Source of the DNA: Hamadaea sp013361475
Lineage (GTDB): Bacteria; Actinomycetota; Actinomycetes; Mycobacteriales; Micromonosporaceae
Direction: 5' to 3'
NCBI RefSeq assembly: GCF_040654195.1
Contig: NZ_JBFAHM010000025.1
Coordinates: 1-64,000, forward strand
DNA: 64,000 nucleotides
A program made the position numbers and the translations under genes. Shown piece by piece: positions 1-7,714 of the stretch. The stretch's first letter is position 1; each line of letters begins with the position of its first letter. The notes under the pieces were generated by a model. It did no database searches. It had not been told where the DNA came from and was given only the letters and a program-made list of their open reading frames with translations.

Positions 1-105
1 GTCGGCGGCCTGGGGTGTGCGGATCTTCGGCCGGGTCCAGCCCAGGGTCTGCTTGAGTAGCCGGAAGTGTGTTCGAGGTCGAATCTGCGCACGCGCGCGG
101 GAAGC
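1..105 (-). pseudogene. Transposase remnant with a frameshift, cut by the window start
   Basis: Read on the minus strand, the first 60 bases encode LLKQTLGWTRPKIRTPQAAD. This matches, from memory, the conserved C-terminal region of a family of actinobacterial DDE transposases, which normally continues RWTWL. Just upstream (about positions 70-90) another frame gives RRFDLEHT, which in intact members runs directly into FRLLKQ. The two parts are out of frame by one missing base near position 66, and the sequence further upstream no longer matches well. This looks like the decayed end of an insertion-sequence gene. The terminal repeats are not visible here. Confidence 0.55.
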
Positions 106-134
106 ACGCACAAACCTGATCCGCTCCTGACGGG

Positions 135-1826
135 TCAGCGGACGTAGGCGCCGGTGAGGTTGGGGCGTCCGCTGGTCGGGCTGAGGAACACGCCGCCCAG
201 CCCCGGCCCGTGCAGCAGGAAGGCGCTGGCGGACACGGTCGGGATGAGGGGGGCGTACCGGGACATGACGTCGTGATCGAGCTGGCCGTAGAGCGGCGCG
301 GCGGCCGTCCGGTCGGTCATCGCGGACAGGTCGTCGAGCCGACGGTTGACGCACGGTTCGTCGAACTTCGCGAAGTTCACGCTCCACCCGGCGGCGAGGC
401 TGCTTCCGTGCAGCAACGTTCCCAAGGTCGCGTTGCCGTCGGGGAAGTCGGCGACCCAGGCGCTGTACATCAGGTCGCACGTCGAGTCGGTCGCGCCGAT
501 GATGCCCCAGTAGTCACCCGCGTTCAGCGGCGTCGGAGTGATCCGGAAGCCGGCCCGCTGCAACCCCGTACGCACGACGGCCGCCCCCGTGGCGTCGTCG
601 GGCGTATCCGGGTAGCAGTAGGTGAGCGTCGGCTTCCGCCCGCGGAGCAGTTGCTTGGCCTGAGTGACGTCACCGTGCCCGGCACTCGGGTACGCGTCGT
701 AGTCGAGCCACCCCGGCATGGTCGGCGAGAGGACGGTGGTCAGCGGCGCGCCGACGGCTGTGCCACCTTGCGCCTGGATCAGGGCTCCTCGGTCGAACGC
801 CCAGTTCAGCGCCTTGCGTACGGAGACGTCGGTGATCCGCCGGGTGTTGATGCTGATGTACTTCGCGAGCCCGGTCGGGCCGGCGAGCGTACGGGCGGTC
901 AGGGTGGGGTCGCCTTGCACGGCAGAGATCTGATCGGCGGCGACGTTCGCGGTCATCACCGCCGCCGCGTCCGTCCCCGTCGCCGTCATGAGGCGCTGGG
1001 TCTGCGTCGCCCGGTCCACCGTCCATTCGATGTGGATGGTGTCGGCGTACTGGTGGCGCAGCGGGTCGGAGGCCGGATTCCAGGCCGGATTGCGACCCAG
1101 GGTCAGCGAGACCCCCGGTACCTCGGCGATCCGCCGGTACGGGCCGGTGGCCAGGAAGGTCCGGTCGTAGTCGGCCTGCGTATCGCGGGCCTGCGGCACC
1201 GGGGTGGTCGTGGGGAACGCCACCAGATAGGGCAGCTCCGGATGCGGCTGGGCGAAGGTGAAGACAAGCGTCTGATCGTCGGGCAGGCTGATCCCCGGCG
1301 GGACCGGCGATCCCGCGTACGGGCCGGGGTAGGCGCCGGACGGATCCAGCGCGGGCTGCAGGTAGTGCGGCCCGTACGCACCCTGCTCACTGAACGACCG
1401 CGCGATCCCGTACGCGATGTCGCGTGAGGTGATCGGGCTGCCGTCCTCGAACGTGCTGCCGGGCCGGAGGTGATAGGTCCAGACGCGGCCGCCGTCGCTC
1501 GATTCTCCGGCGTTGGTCGCGAGGTCGCCGACCAGCCGGGTCGGCCCGCCGGCCGGATCCTCCCGATAGCCGGTCAGCGTGCGGTGGAAGAGCTGGGTGG
1601 ACAGCTCGACGACGTCGTAGATCTGTTGCGGGTCGAGGTGGGCCGGGGGAGCGTCCTGCAGCCAGGTCACCTGCCCACCGGTACGCGCGCCGGGAACCGC
1701 CGGAGCCGGAGTGGGGGCGGTCCCGGCGAAGTCGATGACGACCTCGGCGGTCGCCGCCGACGCGGGTGACCCTGGGCCGGCGATCAGCCCGCTCGCTACC
1801 AGCGCGAGGACAAGTATGCGTCTCAT
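135..1826 (-). CDS. Secreted solute-binding protein, family 5 (peptide/nickel type)
   Basis: Extracellular binding component of an ABC importer, 563 residues, normal length for SBP family 5 (DppA/OppA-like). The N-terminus is a clear Sec signal peptide: MRR, a hydrophobic stretch and an Ala-rich cleavage region near residue 24. There is no lipobox cysteine, which is unusual for a Gram-positive binding protein, so it may be released or anchored another way. The body has the family pattern of a hydrophobic ligand-binding fold, with conserved stretches such as YHLRPGSTFEDGSPITSRDI around residue 115 and a helix beginning VRKALNWAFDR near residue 335. No permease or ATPase genes are adjacent, so it is an orphan here. 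The substrate cannot be deduced. Confidence 0.85.
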   Translation of the reverse strand: MRRILVLALVASGLIAGPGSPASAATAEVVIDFAGTAPTPAPAVPGARTGGQVTWLQDAPPAHLDPQQIYDVVELSTQLFHRTLTGYREDPAGGPTRLVGDLATNAGESSDGGRVWTYHLRPGSTFEDGSPITSRDIAYGIARSFSEQGAYGPHYLQPALDPSGAYPGPYAGSPVPPGISLPDDQTLVFTFAQPHPELPYLVAFPTTTPVPQARDTQADYDRTFLATGPYRRIAEVPGVSLTLGRNPAWNPASDPLRHQYADTIHIEWTVDRATQTQRLMTATGTDAAAVMTANVAADQISAVQGDPTLTARTLAGPTGLAKYISINTRRITDVSVRKALNWAFDRGALIQAQGGTAVGAPLTTVLSPTMPGWLDYDAYPSAGHGDVTQAKQLLRGRKPTLTYCYPDTPDDATGAAVVRTGLQRAGFRITPTPLNAGDYWGIIGATDSTCDLMYSAWVADFPDGNATLGTLLHGSSLAAGWSVNFAKFDEPCVNRRLDDLSAMTDRTAAAPLYGQLDHDVMSRYAPLIPTVSASAFLLHGPGLGGVFLSPTSGRPNLTGAYVR

Positions 1827-1891
1827 GCGCGGACCGTAGGGCGACCGGGCGCGTACCTCCGCGTCGCTTAAGCCAGGAGTGAAACGAGCGA

Positions 1892-1921
1892 ACGGCCCCC
1901 GCGCGGCTGCGCGGGGGCCGT
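1892..1921 (-). terminator. Intrinsic terminator-like hairpin after the RND pump gene
   Basis: A perfect 13-bp GC-rich stem (1892-1904 pairs with 1909-1921) with a four-base loop lies 26 bases beyond the stop codon of the pump gene on the minus strand. It separates that gene from the binding-protein gene. There is no strong T-tract, as is common in actinobacteria. Confidence 0.7.
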
Positions 1922-1946
1922 CAGTGGTGCTGTCGGCCGGACTTCG

Positions 1947-4900
1947 TCAGGGACGAGCCCAGTCCTCGGAGGGCAGATCGCTGAATCCGTTCTTCTGCGC
2001 CGGCGTCTCCAGGAGGTTCGGACCGGGCGTGGGCTCGGGCTCGGTCGGCGTCTCCGCCGCGAGACCGGCCTTGCGGGCCCGCTTGGCGGCCTTCCGCTCC
2101 TTGCGGCCCTCCACCATGGTGTAGAGCGTCGGTACGAGGATCAGCGTGAGCACGGTCGAGCTGATCAATCCACCGATCACGACGACGGCCAGCGGCTGCG
2201 AGATGAAGCCGCCCTCGCCGGTGATGCCGAGTGCCATCGGCAGTAGCGCGAAGATCGTCGCGACCGCCGTCATCAGGATCGGGCGCAGCCGTCGCCGGCC
2301 GCCCTCGACCACCGCGTCGACCACGCCGGCGCCTTGGGCCCGGTATTGGTTGACGAGGTCCAGCAGCACGATCGCGTTGGTCACCACGATGCCGATCAGC
2401 ATCAGCATGCCGATCAACGCCGGTACGCCGAGCGCGGTGTCCGTCACGAGCAGGGCCAGGATCGCCCCGGTGGCCGCGAACGGCACCGAGACCAGCAGGA
2501 TCAGCGGCTGCACCAGGCTCTTGAAGGTCGCGGCCATGATCAGGAAGACGATCGCGATCGCGGCGAGCAGCGCCAGGCCGAGGTTGCCGAAGGCGTCCGC
2601 CTGGTCGGCGCTGGCGCCGCCCACGGTGTAGGTCGCACCGGCGGGCAGCTGCAGCGCCTTGAGCTTGGTGTTCAGATCCTGCGTCGTCTTGCCCAGGTTG
2701 CTGCCCGTGGCGGTGCCGCTGACGGTGACGCTGCGGTCGCCGTCGATCCGCGTGATCTGGGTCGGGCCGTCCACGGTGGCCACCTCGGCGACCTGGTCCA
2801 GAGTCAGCGGTCCCGCGATCGGCAGCTTCTTGAGCTGGTCCAGCGAGGTCGGCGAGGCCGCCCCGAAGGTCAGCACGACCTGCTGCTGCCGTCCGTCCAG
2901 GGTGTACTGGCCGAGCGGAGCGCCCCGGAAGACCGCGCCGACCGCCTGCGCCACCTGGGCCTCGGTCAGCCCGACCGCGGCCGCCTTCTGGCGGTCCACC
3001 GTCACCTGGACCCGCGGCGCGCTCGTCGACAGGTCGCTGGCGACGTCGGTGACGTCCGGCACCTCGGACATCGCCTGCCGTACCTGGTCGCTGGCGGTCT
3101 TCAAGGCCGCGTCATCGTCGGCCTGCACGATGATCTGCAGCGTGCTCGCCGAGAAGCCGCCCCCGCCGTTGCCGGCGTCGACCTTGACCTCGCCGACGTC
3201 GGTCAGCTTGGCCAGCTCGTCGCGCAGCTTCGCCTGCACGTCGTACGCCTTGGCGTCCTTCTTCAGCGTGATGCTGACCGTCGAGGTGTTACTGCCCCCG
3301 GCGCCGAAGCCGAAGGTGCCTCCGGAGCCGACCGTGACCTGGTAGGTCTCGACGCCCTCGGTGTTCGCCACGACGGACTCGATCTTCTTCGCGGCCGCGT
3401 CGGTCACCGCCAGGCTGGTGCCCTTCGGCATCTCCTGCGAGACCGTCAGGGTCGTCTCGCCGGACTGGTCGAGGAAGTTCGTCTTCAGCAGGCTCGCCAT
3501 CCCCATGGTGAGGAAGAAGACGAGGATCGCGGCGGTCACCGTGAGCCAGCGACGCCTGGTCGCGAACCGGATGATCGGCACGTACGCCCGCTGCAGGAAG
3601 CTCCGGCGTTCCTTCGCCTCGGCCGCCTCCCGGATGGCCTCGCCGTCCGCCGAACCGTTGGCCGGCTTGAGGAACCAGTACGCCAGCACCGGGATGATCG
3701 TCAGCGACACCGCCAGCGAGGCGAGCAGGGCCACCGTGACGGTGATGGCGAAGCTGGAGAACAGCTGCCCGACCAGTCCGCCGACCAGGGCGATCGGCGA
3801 GAACACGGCGACCGTCGTCAGGGTCGACGCCGTCACCGCGCCCGCGACCTCCTTGACCGCGCCGAGGACCGCGTGCTGCTTGTCCTCCCCGTACGCCAGG
3901 TGCCGCTTGATGTTCTCGAGGACCACGATCGAGTCGTCGACGACGCGGCCGATCGCGATGGTCAACGCGCCCAGCGTCAGGATGTTGAGCGAGTAGTCGC
4001 CCACCTTGAGCGCGATCAACGCGATGATCACCGACAGCGGGATCGACACCGCCGTGACGATCGTCGACCGGATCGACAGCAGGAAGACCAGGATCACGAT
4101 GATCGCCATGACCAGGCCGAGCGCGCCTTCGGTGGTCAGCCCTTCGATCGACTTCTCCACGTACGGGGCCTGGTCGAAGACGGCGGTCAACTGAGCGTCC
4201 CCGCCCAGCTTCGTCTTCAGGTCGGGCAGCATGTCGGAGATCTCGTGCGAGATCCCCACGGCGTTGCCGTCCGGCGCGGCGAACACCATGATGCCGAGGC
4301 TCTCCTTGCCGTTCGTCCGGGTGATGGACGTGGCCGGGGCGAGCTGCTCGGTGATGGTCGCGACGTCGCCCAGCTTGACCGGGACGACGACGGTGCCCGG
4401 GGCGGCCGAACTCGGCCGCAGGTACAGGTTCTTGAGGTCGTCGATCTTGGTCAGCGGCGTACCGACCGAGACGGTCAGCGTCTTGTCGCCGGCGGGCAGG
4501 GTGCCGGCCGGCATCGCGATGCCGTTGACCTTCAGCACGCTCATCAGGTCGGCGACGGTCAGGCCCGCCCCGGCCAGCTTCGCCGGGTTCGGCGCGATGA
4601 CCAGCTGCGCCTGGCGCTCACCGGTCAGCTGCGCCTCGCGTACGCCGTCGATGCCCTGGATGGCGGGCAGGACGTCCTTGGTGATCTTCTCGGCGAGCTG
4701 GCGTTCGTCGCCCCCGTTGCTCGCGCTGAGCAGGACCACCGGGAAGTTGTCCGTGCTGAAGGCGAAGACCTGGGGGTCTACGCCGTCGGGCAGGGTGGCC
4801 GAGAGGCGGTTCAGCGACGACTGCATCTTGGTCGTCGCGTCGTCGAGGTCGGTGCCGAACTCGAACTCGATCTGCACCGTCGAGACGCCCTCGGAGGAGG

Positions 4901-5150
4901 TGGAGGTGACCCGCTTGAGGCCCGGCGTCCCCTGCAGGGCGTTCTCGATCGGCTCGGTCACCTGGCCGGCGACCACCTCGGGGGCGGCGCCGGGGTAGGC
5001 CGCCGAGACGAAGGCGGCCGGAAAGTCGAGGGAGGGGAAGAGCTGTTGCTTCAGCTGGGGAATCACCATGAGGCCGAACGCGGTGACGATCACCGCGACC
5101 AGCGCGGTGAGCCCGCGGTTGGCGAGGCTGAGCCTCGAGAAGAAGGACAT
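1947..5150 (-). CDS. RND-family efflux transporter permease (HAE1/AcrB-like)
   Basis: Proton-driven inner-membrane exporter of 1,067 residues, normal size for a single RND polypeptide. It has the duplicated RND plan: one N-terminal membrane helix, a large periplasmic-type loop, six helices, then the repeat. The paired aspartates of transmembrane helix 4 are present in GRVVDDSIVVLENIKRH near residue 400. The start is ATG at 5150, with GGAG six bases upstream; an in-frame TTG two codons earlier is less likely. No membrane-fusion or outer-membrane partner is adjacent, as for Gram-positive SwrC/YerP-type pumps. The gene diverges from a MarR regulator that probably controls it. The C-terminal 60 residues are charged and proline-rich. 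Substrates are unknown; drugs or lipids are plausible. Confidence 0.9.
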   Translation of the reverse strand: MSFFSRLSLANRGLTALVAVIVTAFGLMVIPQLKQQLFPSLDFPAAFVSAAYPGAAPEVVAGQVTEPIENALQGTPGLKRVTSTSSEGVSTVQIEFEFGTDLDDATTKMQSSLNRLSATLPDGVDPQVFAFSTDNFPVVLLSASNGGDERQLAEKITKDVLPAIQGIDGVREAQLTGERQAQLVIAPNPAKLAGAGLTVADLMSVLKVNGIAMPAGTLPAGDKTLTVSVGTPLTKIDDLKNLYLRPSSAAPGTVVVPVKLGDVATITEQLAPATSITRTNGKESLGIMVFAAPDGNAVGISHEISDMLPDLKTKLGGDAQLTAVFDQAPYVEKSIEGLTTEGALGLVMAIIVILVFLLSIRSTIVTAVSIPLSVIIALIALKVGDYSLNILTLGALTIAIGRVVDDSIVVLENIKRHLAYGEDKQHAVLGAVKEVAGAVTASTLTTVAVFSPIALVGGLVGQLFSSFAITVTVALLASLAVSLTIIPVLAYWFLKPANGSADGEAIREAAEAKERRSFLQRAYVPIIRFATRRRWLTVTAAILVFFLTMGMASLLKTNFLDQSGETTLTVSQEMPKGTSLAVTDAAAKKIESVVANTEGVETYQVTVGSGGTFGFGAGGSNTSTVSITLKKDAKAYDVQAKLRDELAKLTDVGEVKVDAGNGGGGFSASTLQIIVQADDDAALKTASDQVRQAMSEVPDVTDVASDLSTSAPRVQVTVDRQKAAAVGLTEAQVAQAVGAVFRGAPLGQYTLDGRQQQVVLTFGAASPTSLDQLKKLPIAGPLTLDQVAEVATVDGPTQITRIDGDRSVTVSGTATGSNLGKTTQDLNTKLKALQLPAGATYTVGGASADQADAFGNLGLALLAAIAIVFLIMAATFKSLVQPLILLVSVPFAATGAILALLVTDTALGVPALIGMLMLIGIVVTNAIVLLDLVNQYRAQGAGVVDAVVEGGRRRLRPILMTAVATIFALLPMALGITGEGGFISQPLAVVVIGGLISSTVLTLILVPTLYTMVEGRKERKAAKRARKAGLAAETPTEPEPTPGPNLLETPAQKNGFSDLPSEDWARP

Positions 5151-5199
5151 TGTCAACTCCGGGGGTCCGGTGGGCCCGACCCGGATAGTTTGCCTGACC

Positions 5200-5210
5200 C
5201 TAATATTTAG
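5200..5210. promoter_or_regulatory. Candidate MarR-family operator in the divergent promoter
   Basis: In the 121-base gap between the RND pump and the MarR gene there is one AT-rich island holding CTAA-TAT-TTAG, a short palindrome centred at 5205. MarR regulators often bind AT-rich palindromes between their own gene and a divergent target. The site is short, so this is a position-based guess. Confidence 0.35.
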
Positions 5211-5271
5211 CGTTTCACCGGGTTCCTGTTACGCTGCTGGTGCGCGGGGGCCGACCAGCACAGGAGTAGCG

Positions 5272-5751
5272 GTGACCAGCAAAGACGCGGCGATCGCGCG
5301 GATCATGGCCGGTCAGCGGCGGTTCCAGCTGGCGATGGCGCGAGATCGATCCAATCCGTTCTTCGCCGTCAACCTGACGATGTCGCAGCTCAAGATCCTC
5401 TTCGCCCTGCGGCTGCACGGCGGCCAAGGTGGGCATGAGCTGGCCCAGAAGATGGGGGTCAGCCCGGCCACCATGACGGGCATTGTCGACCGTCTCGTCG
5501 CGGGGCGTTACGTCAGCCGCCGCGAGGATCCCCAGGACCGGCGCGTACGCCTCGTCGAGCTGACCCCGCACGGCACCGAGGTCGTCGAGGGGATCATGAC
5601 CGTCGGCGAGGAGCACTCCCGTCGGCTGCTCGCCCGCCTGAGCGTCGACGAGCTGGACGTGGTGGCCGACGCGATGGACATCCTGGGCCGAGCCCTCGCG
5701 GCGGAAGCCGACGCCGAGGAGTCCGGCGCCGAAGCGGCCTCCGCCGACTGA
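5272..5751 (+). CDS. MarR-family transcriptional regulator
   Basis: DNA-binding repressor of 159 residues, normal for MarR. The winged-helix core is visible: a helix-turn-helix around GHELAQKMGVSPATMTGIVD, then the wing containing REDPQDRRVRLVELTP, which is diagnostic of the family. The start is GTG at 5272, preceded by AGGAG at the right distance; the open frame upstream has no such support. The gene diverges from the RND pump, the classic arrangement in which MarR represses both itself and an exporter until a toxic ligand binds. The C-terminal 20 residues are Ala/Glu-rich and probably disordered. The ligand is unknown. Confidence 0.88.
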   Translation: MTSKDAAIARIMAGQRRFQLAMARDRSNPFFAVNLTMSQLKILFALRLHGGQGGHELAQKMGVSPATMTGIVDRLVAGRYVSRREDPQDRRVRLVELTPHGTEVVEGIMTVGEEHSRRLLARLSVDELDVVADAMDILGRALAAEADAEESGAEAASAD

Positions 5752-6001
5752 TCCGGCGCGGGAATAGATCGAAGAATCGGCCGAACGGAGGTCCCGGCCG
5801 TATTCCTTGGTGGCATATTCTGTGCCATATGCCCGCGACTCTGAGTGGGCTTACGCAACGCCGCTGACCTGCTGGTTCTCACCGACGGATCTCGTCGAGG
5901 CGGCAGCGGGACGCACCCGTGCGAGTGCTTCCGCAGACTATTCACGCCCATTTTCGGGCGGCAATCCACATGCGATTCGACGACATTCTGGAGGCATGAT
6001 C

Positions 6002-6403
6002 ATGCGCCGGTTCATCGTCATACTCGGGGCGATCGCGGCAGCCGTCGTCCTCGCGGCTCCACCCGCGTCGGCCGGCAGCCCGCACTTCGTCACCGTGTCG
6101 GCTTCGAGTTCGGGAAGTTCGCTCACGGTCAGCGGCAAGGAGGCCGGCTTGGGCAACGAGTCCCAGGTCCACATCGTGGTCAGCGCGACCGCGTTGTGCG
6201 TCAACAAGGGGGGCAACCATCCGAGCGCGGAGAACAAGGGGAGCTTCTCCGCCGACGGAACGTTCCCGGTCCAGAACGGCAAGGCGAACTTCTCGCTGAC
6301 GATCTTCGCCACCATCTCGCCACCGTGCTCGCCGCCGATGACGCTCACCTGGACGAACATCACGGTCACGGACACCACCAACGGAATCTCCACCGGCGTG
6401 TGA
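6002..6403 (+). CDS. Small secreted protein of unknown function
   Basis: I do not recognise this 133-residue protein. It starts MRRFIVILGAIAAAVVLAAP, a good Sec signal peptide with a likely cleavage after PASAG near residue 25. The mature part is about 108 residues, rich in Ser, Thr and Val, with two cysteines (in ALCVN and PPCSPP) that could form a disulfide. The alternating hydrophobic pattern suggests a beta-sandwich. The ATG at 6002 is favoured over ATG 5996 because GGAGG lies seven bases upstream of it. It stands alone between the MarR regulator and an antiporter. Confidence 0.7.
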   Translation: MRRFIVILGAIAAAVVLAAPPASAGSPHFVTVSASSSGSSLTVSGKEAGLGNESQVHIVVSATALCVNKGGNHPSAENKGSFSADGTFPVQNGKANFSLTIFATISPPCSPPMTLTWTNITVTDTTNGISTGV

Positions 6404-6452
6404 GACTCCGGAATCCCGGCAGTGACGAAGGTCGGGGTGTGAGCATGATCCC

Positions 6453-7688
6453 GTGACCTCGTCAACGCTGTTCACGCTGCTGTTGATCACGGTCGCGGCG
6501 GTGGCGTCGCCGATCGTGGCGGACCGGCTGTCGCGGTGGATCGTGATCCCGACCATCGTCCTGGAGCTGATCCTCGGGGTTCTGGTCGGACCGTACGTGT
6601 TGCGGTGGGCGCAGGTCGACGACATCATCAGCGCCCTGTCCAGCCTCGGCCTGGCCGTGCTCATGTTCATGGCCGGGTACGAGATCGACTTCGGCCGGCT
6701 CCGGGGACGGCCGCTGACGTTGGCGGTCGTCGGCTGGCTCTGCTCGCTCGCACTAGGGCTCGGGCTCGTCGCGCTGCGTACCGGATTCACGGTGAAGACC
6801 ATCGTGATCGGGCTCGCCCTGACCACCACCGCGCTCGGCACCTTGCTGCCGATCCTGCGCGATCGGGGAATGCTCGGTACGCCGCTGGGCAACCGGGTCA
6901 TGGCGATCGGCGCGATCGGGGAGTTCGCGCCGATCGTCGCGATCTCGGTCGTGCTGACGACCGACAACCCGGTGCACTCGATGATCCTGCTCGCGGTGTT
7001 CGCCGTCATCGCGATCGTCGCCGCCCATCTGGCCCGGCGACCGCCGTCGCCACGGATGGCGCGGCTGGTGATCCGGACCCTGCACACCTCGGCCCAGCTG
7101 GCGATCCGGCTGGCCCTGCTGGTCCTGGTGACGATGGTCTGGTTGGCCTACCGGTTCGAGTTGGACACCCTGCTCGGCTCGTTCGCGGCCGGCATCGTGG
7201 TCCGCCTCGCGATGCGCTCCGCCTCCGAGCATCTGACGCATCAGGTGGAGTCGAAGCTGGACGCGATCGGCTTCGGGTTCCTCATCCCGATCTTCTTCGT
7301 CGTCAGCGGCATCAACCTGAACCTCGGCGCGCTCTCCTCCGTCGAGGGGCTGCTGGCGACGCTGCTCTTCGTGGTCGCGCTGGTGGTCGTCCGGGGTGGG
7401 CCGATCCTGCTGCTGCACCGGCGGGACCTGCCCGGCGTACGCGAACGGGTGGCGCTGGCGCTGTTCGGCGCATCGGCGTTGCCGTTGATCGTCGTCATCA
7501 CCACGATCGGGACGGCGGACGGCGTACTGACGACTCCACTCGACGCGTCCCTGGTGGCGGCGGGAGCGTTGTCGATCCTGATCTTCCCGCAGGTCGCGAT
7601 GCGCCTGCAGCGCAGCGGTACGCAAGAAACCGGCGCGTCCACGCGGGACACGCCGGTCACCCTGCCCGCCGAGCCGGAGGCTCTGTAG
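6453..7688 (+). CDS. Cation:proton antiporter, CPA2 (Kef/NapA-like) type
   Basis: Integral membrane antiporter of 411 residues. The sequence is nearly all hydrophobic helices, as expected for the 12-13 helix Na_H_Exchanger domain. The signature MFMAGYEIDFGRLRGRPL near residue 70 is typical of CPA2 members, where the family consensus is LFxxGLExD. The protein ends soon after the last helix and has no RCK/TrkA-N nucleotide-binding domain, so it is a minimal antiporter and not a full Kef channel. The start is GTG at 6453. The gene converges on the glycosyltransferase gene. Whether it moves Na+ or K+ cannot be told. Confidence 0.87.
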   Translation: MTSSTLFTLLLITVAAVASPIVADRLSRWIVIPTIVLELILGVLVGPYVLRWAQVDDIISALSSLGLAVLMFMAGYEIDFGRLRGRPLTLAVVGWLCSLALGLGLVALRTGFTVKTIVIGLALTTTALGTLLPILRDRGMLGTPLGNRVMAIGAIGEFAPIVAISVVLTTDNPVHSMILLAVFAVIAIVAAHLARRPPSPRMARLVIRTLHTSAQLAIRLALLVLVTMVWLAYRFELDTLLGSFAAGIVVRLAMRSASEHLTHQVESKLDAIGFGFLIPIFFVVSGINLNLGALSSVEGLLATLLFVVALVVVRGGPILLLHRRDLPGVRERVALALFGASALPLIVVITTIGTADGVLTTPLDASLVAAGALSILIFPQVAMRLQRSGTQETGASTRDTPVTLPAEPEAL

Positions 7689-7714
7689 CCCGGCGGAAGC
7701 GCTCAGCTGGAGAG

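Noticed and set aside
70..120. GGTCGAATCT followed by CTGATCC near the left edge, resembling half of the 65-bp palindrome
   Set aside because: The GGTCGAATCT stretch encodes RFDLE of the transposase remnant on the other strand, and no second arm is present, so the match is probably chance.
2334..5210. A 958-codon open frame on the plus strand opposite the RND pump
   Set aside because: It is antisense to a clear RND gene and made of Arg/Asp/Gly-rich codons, as expected for the shadow of a GC-rich gene. No family similarity or ribosome-binding site was seen.
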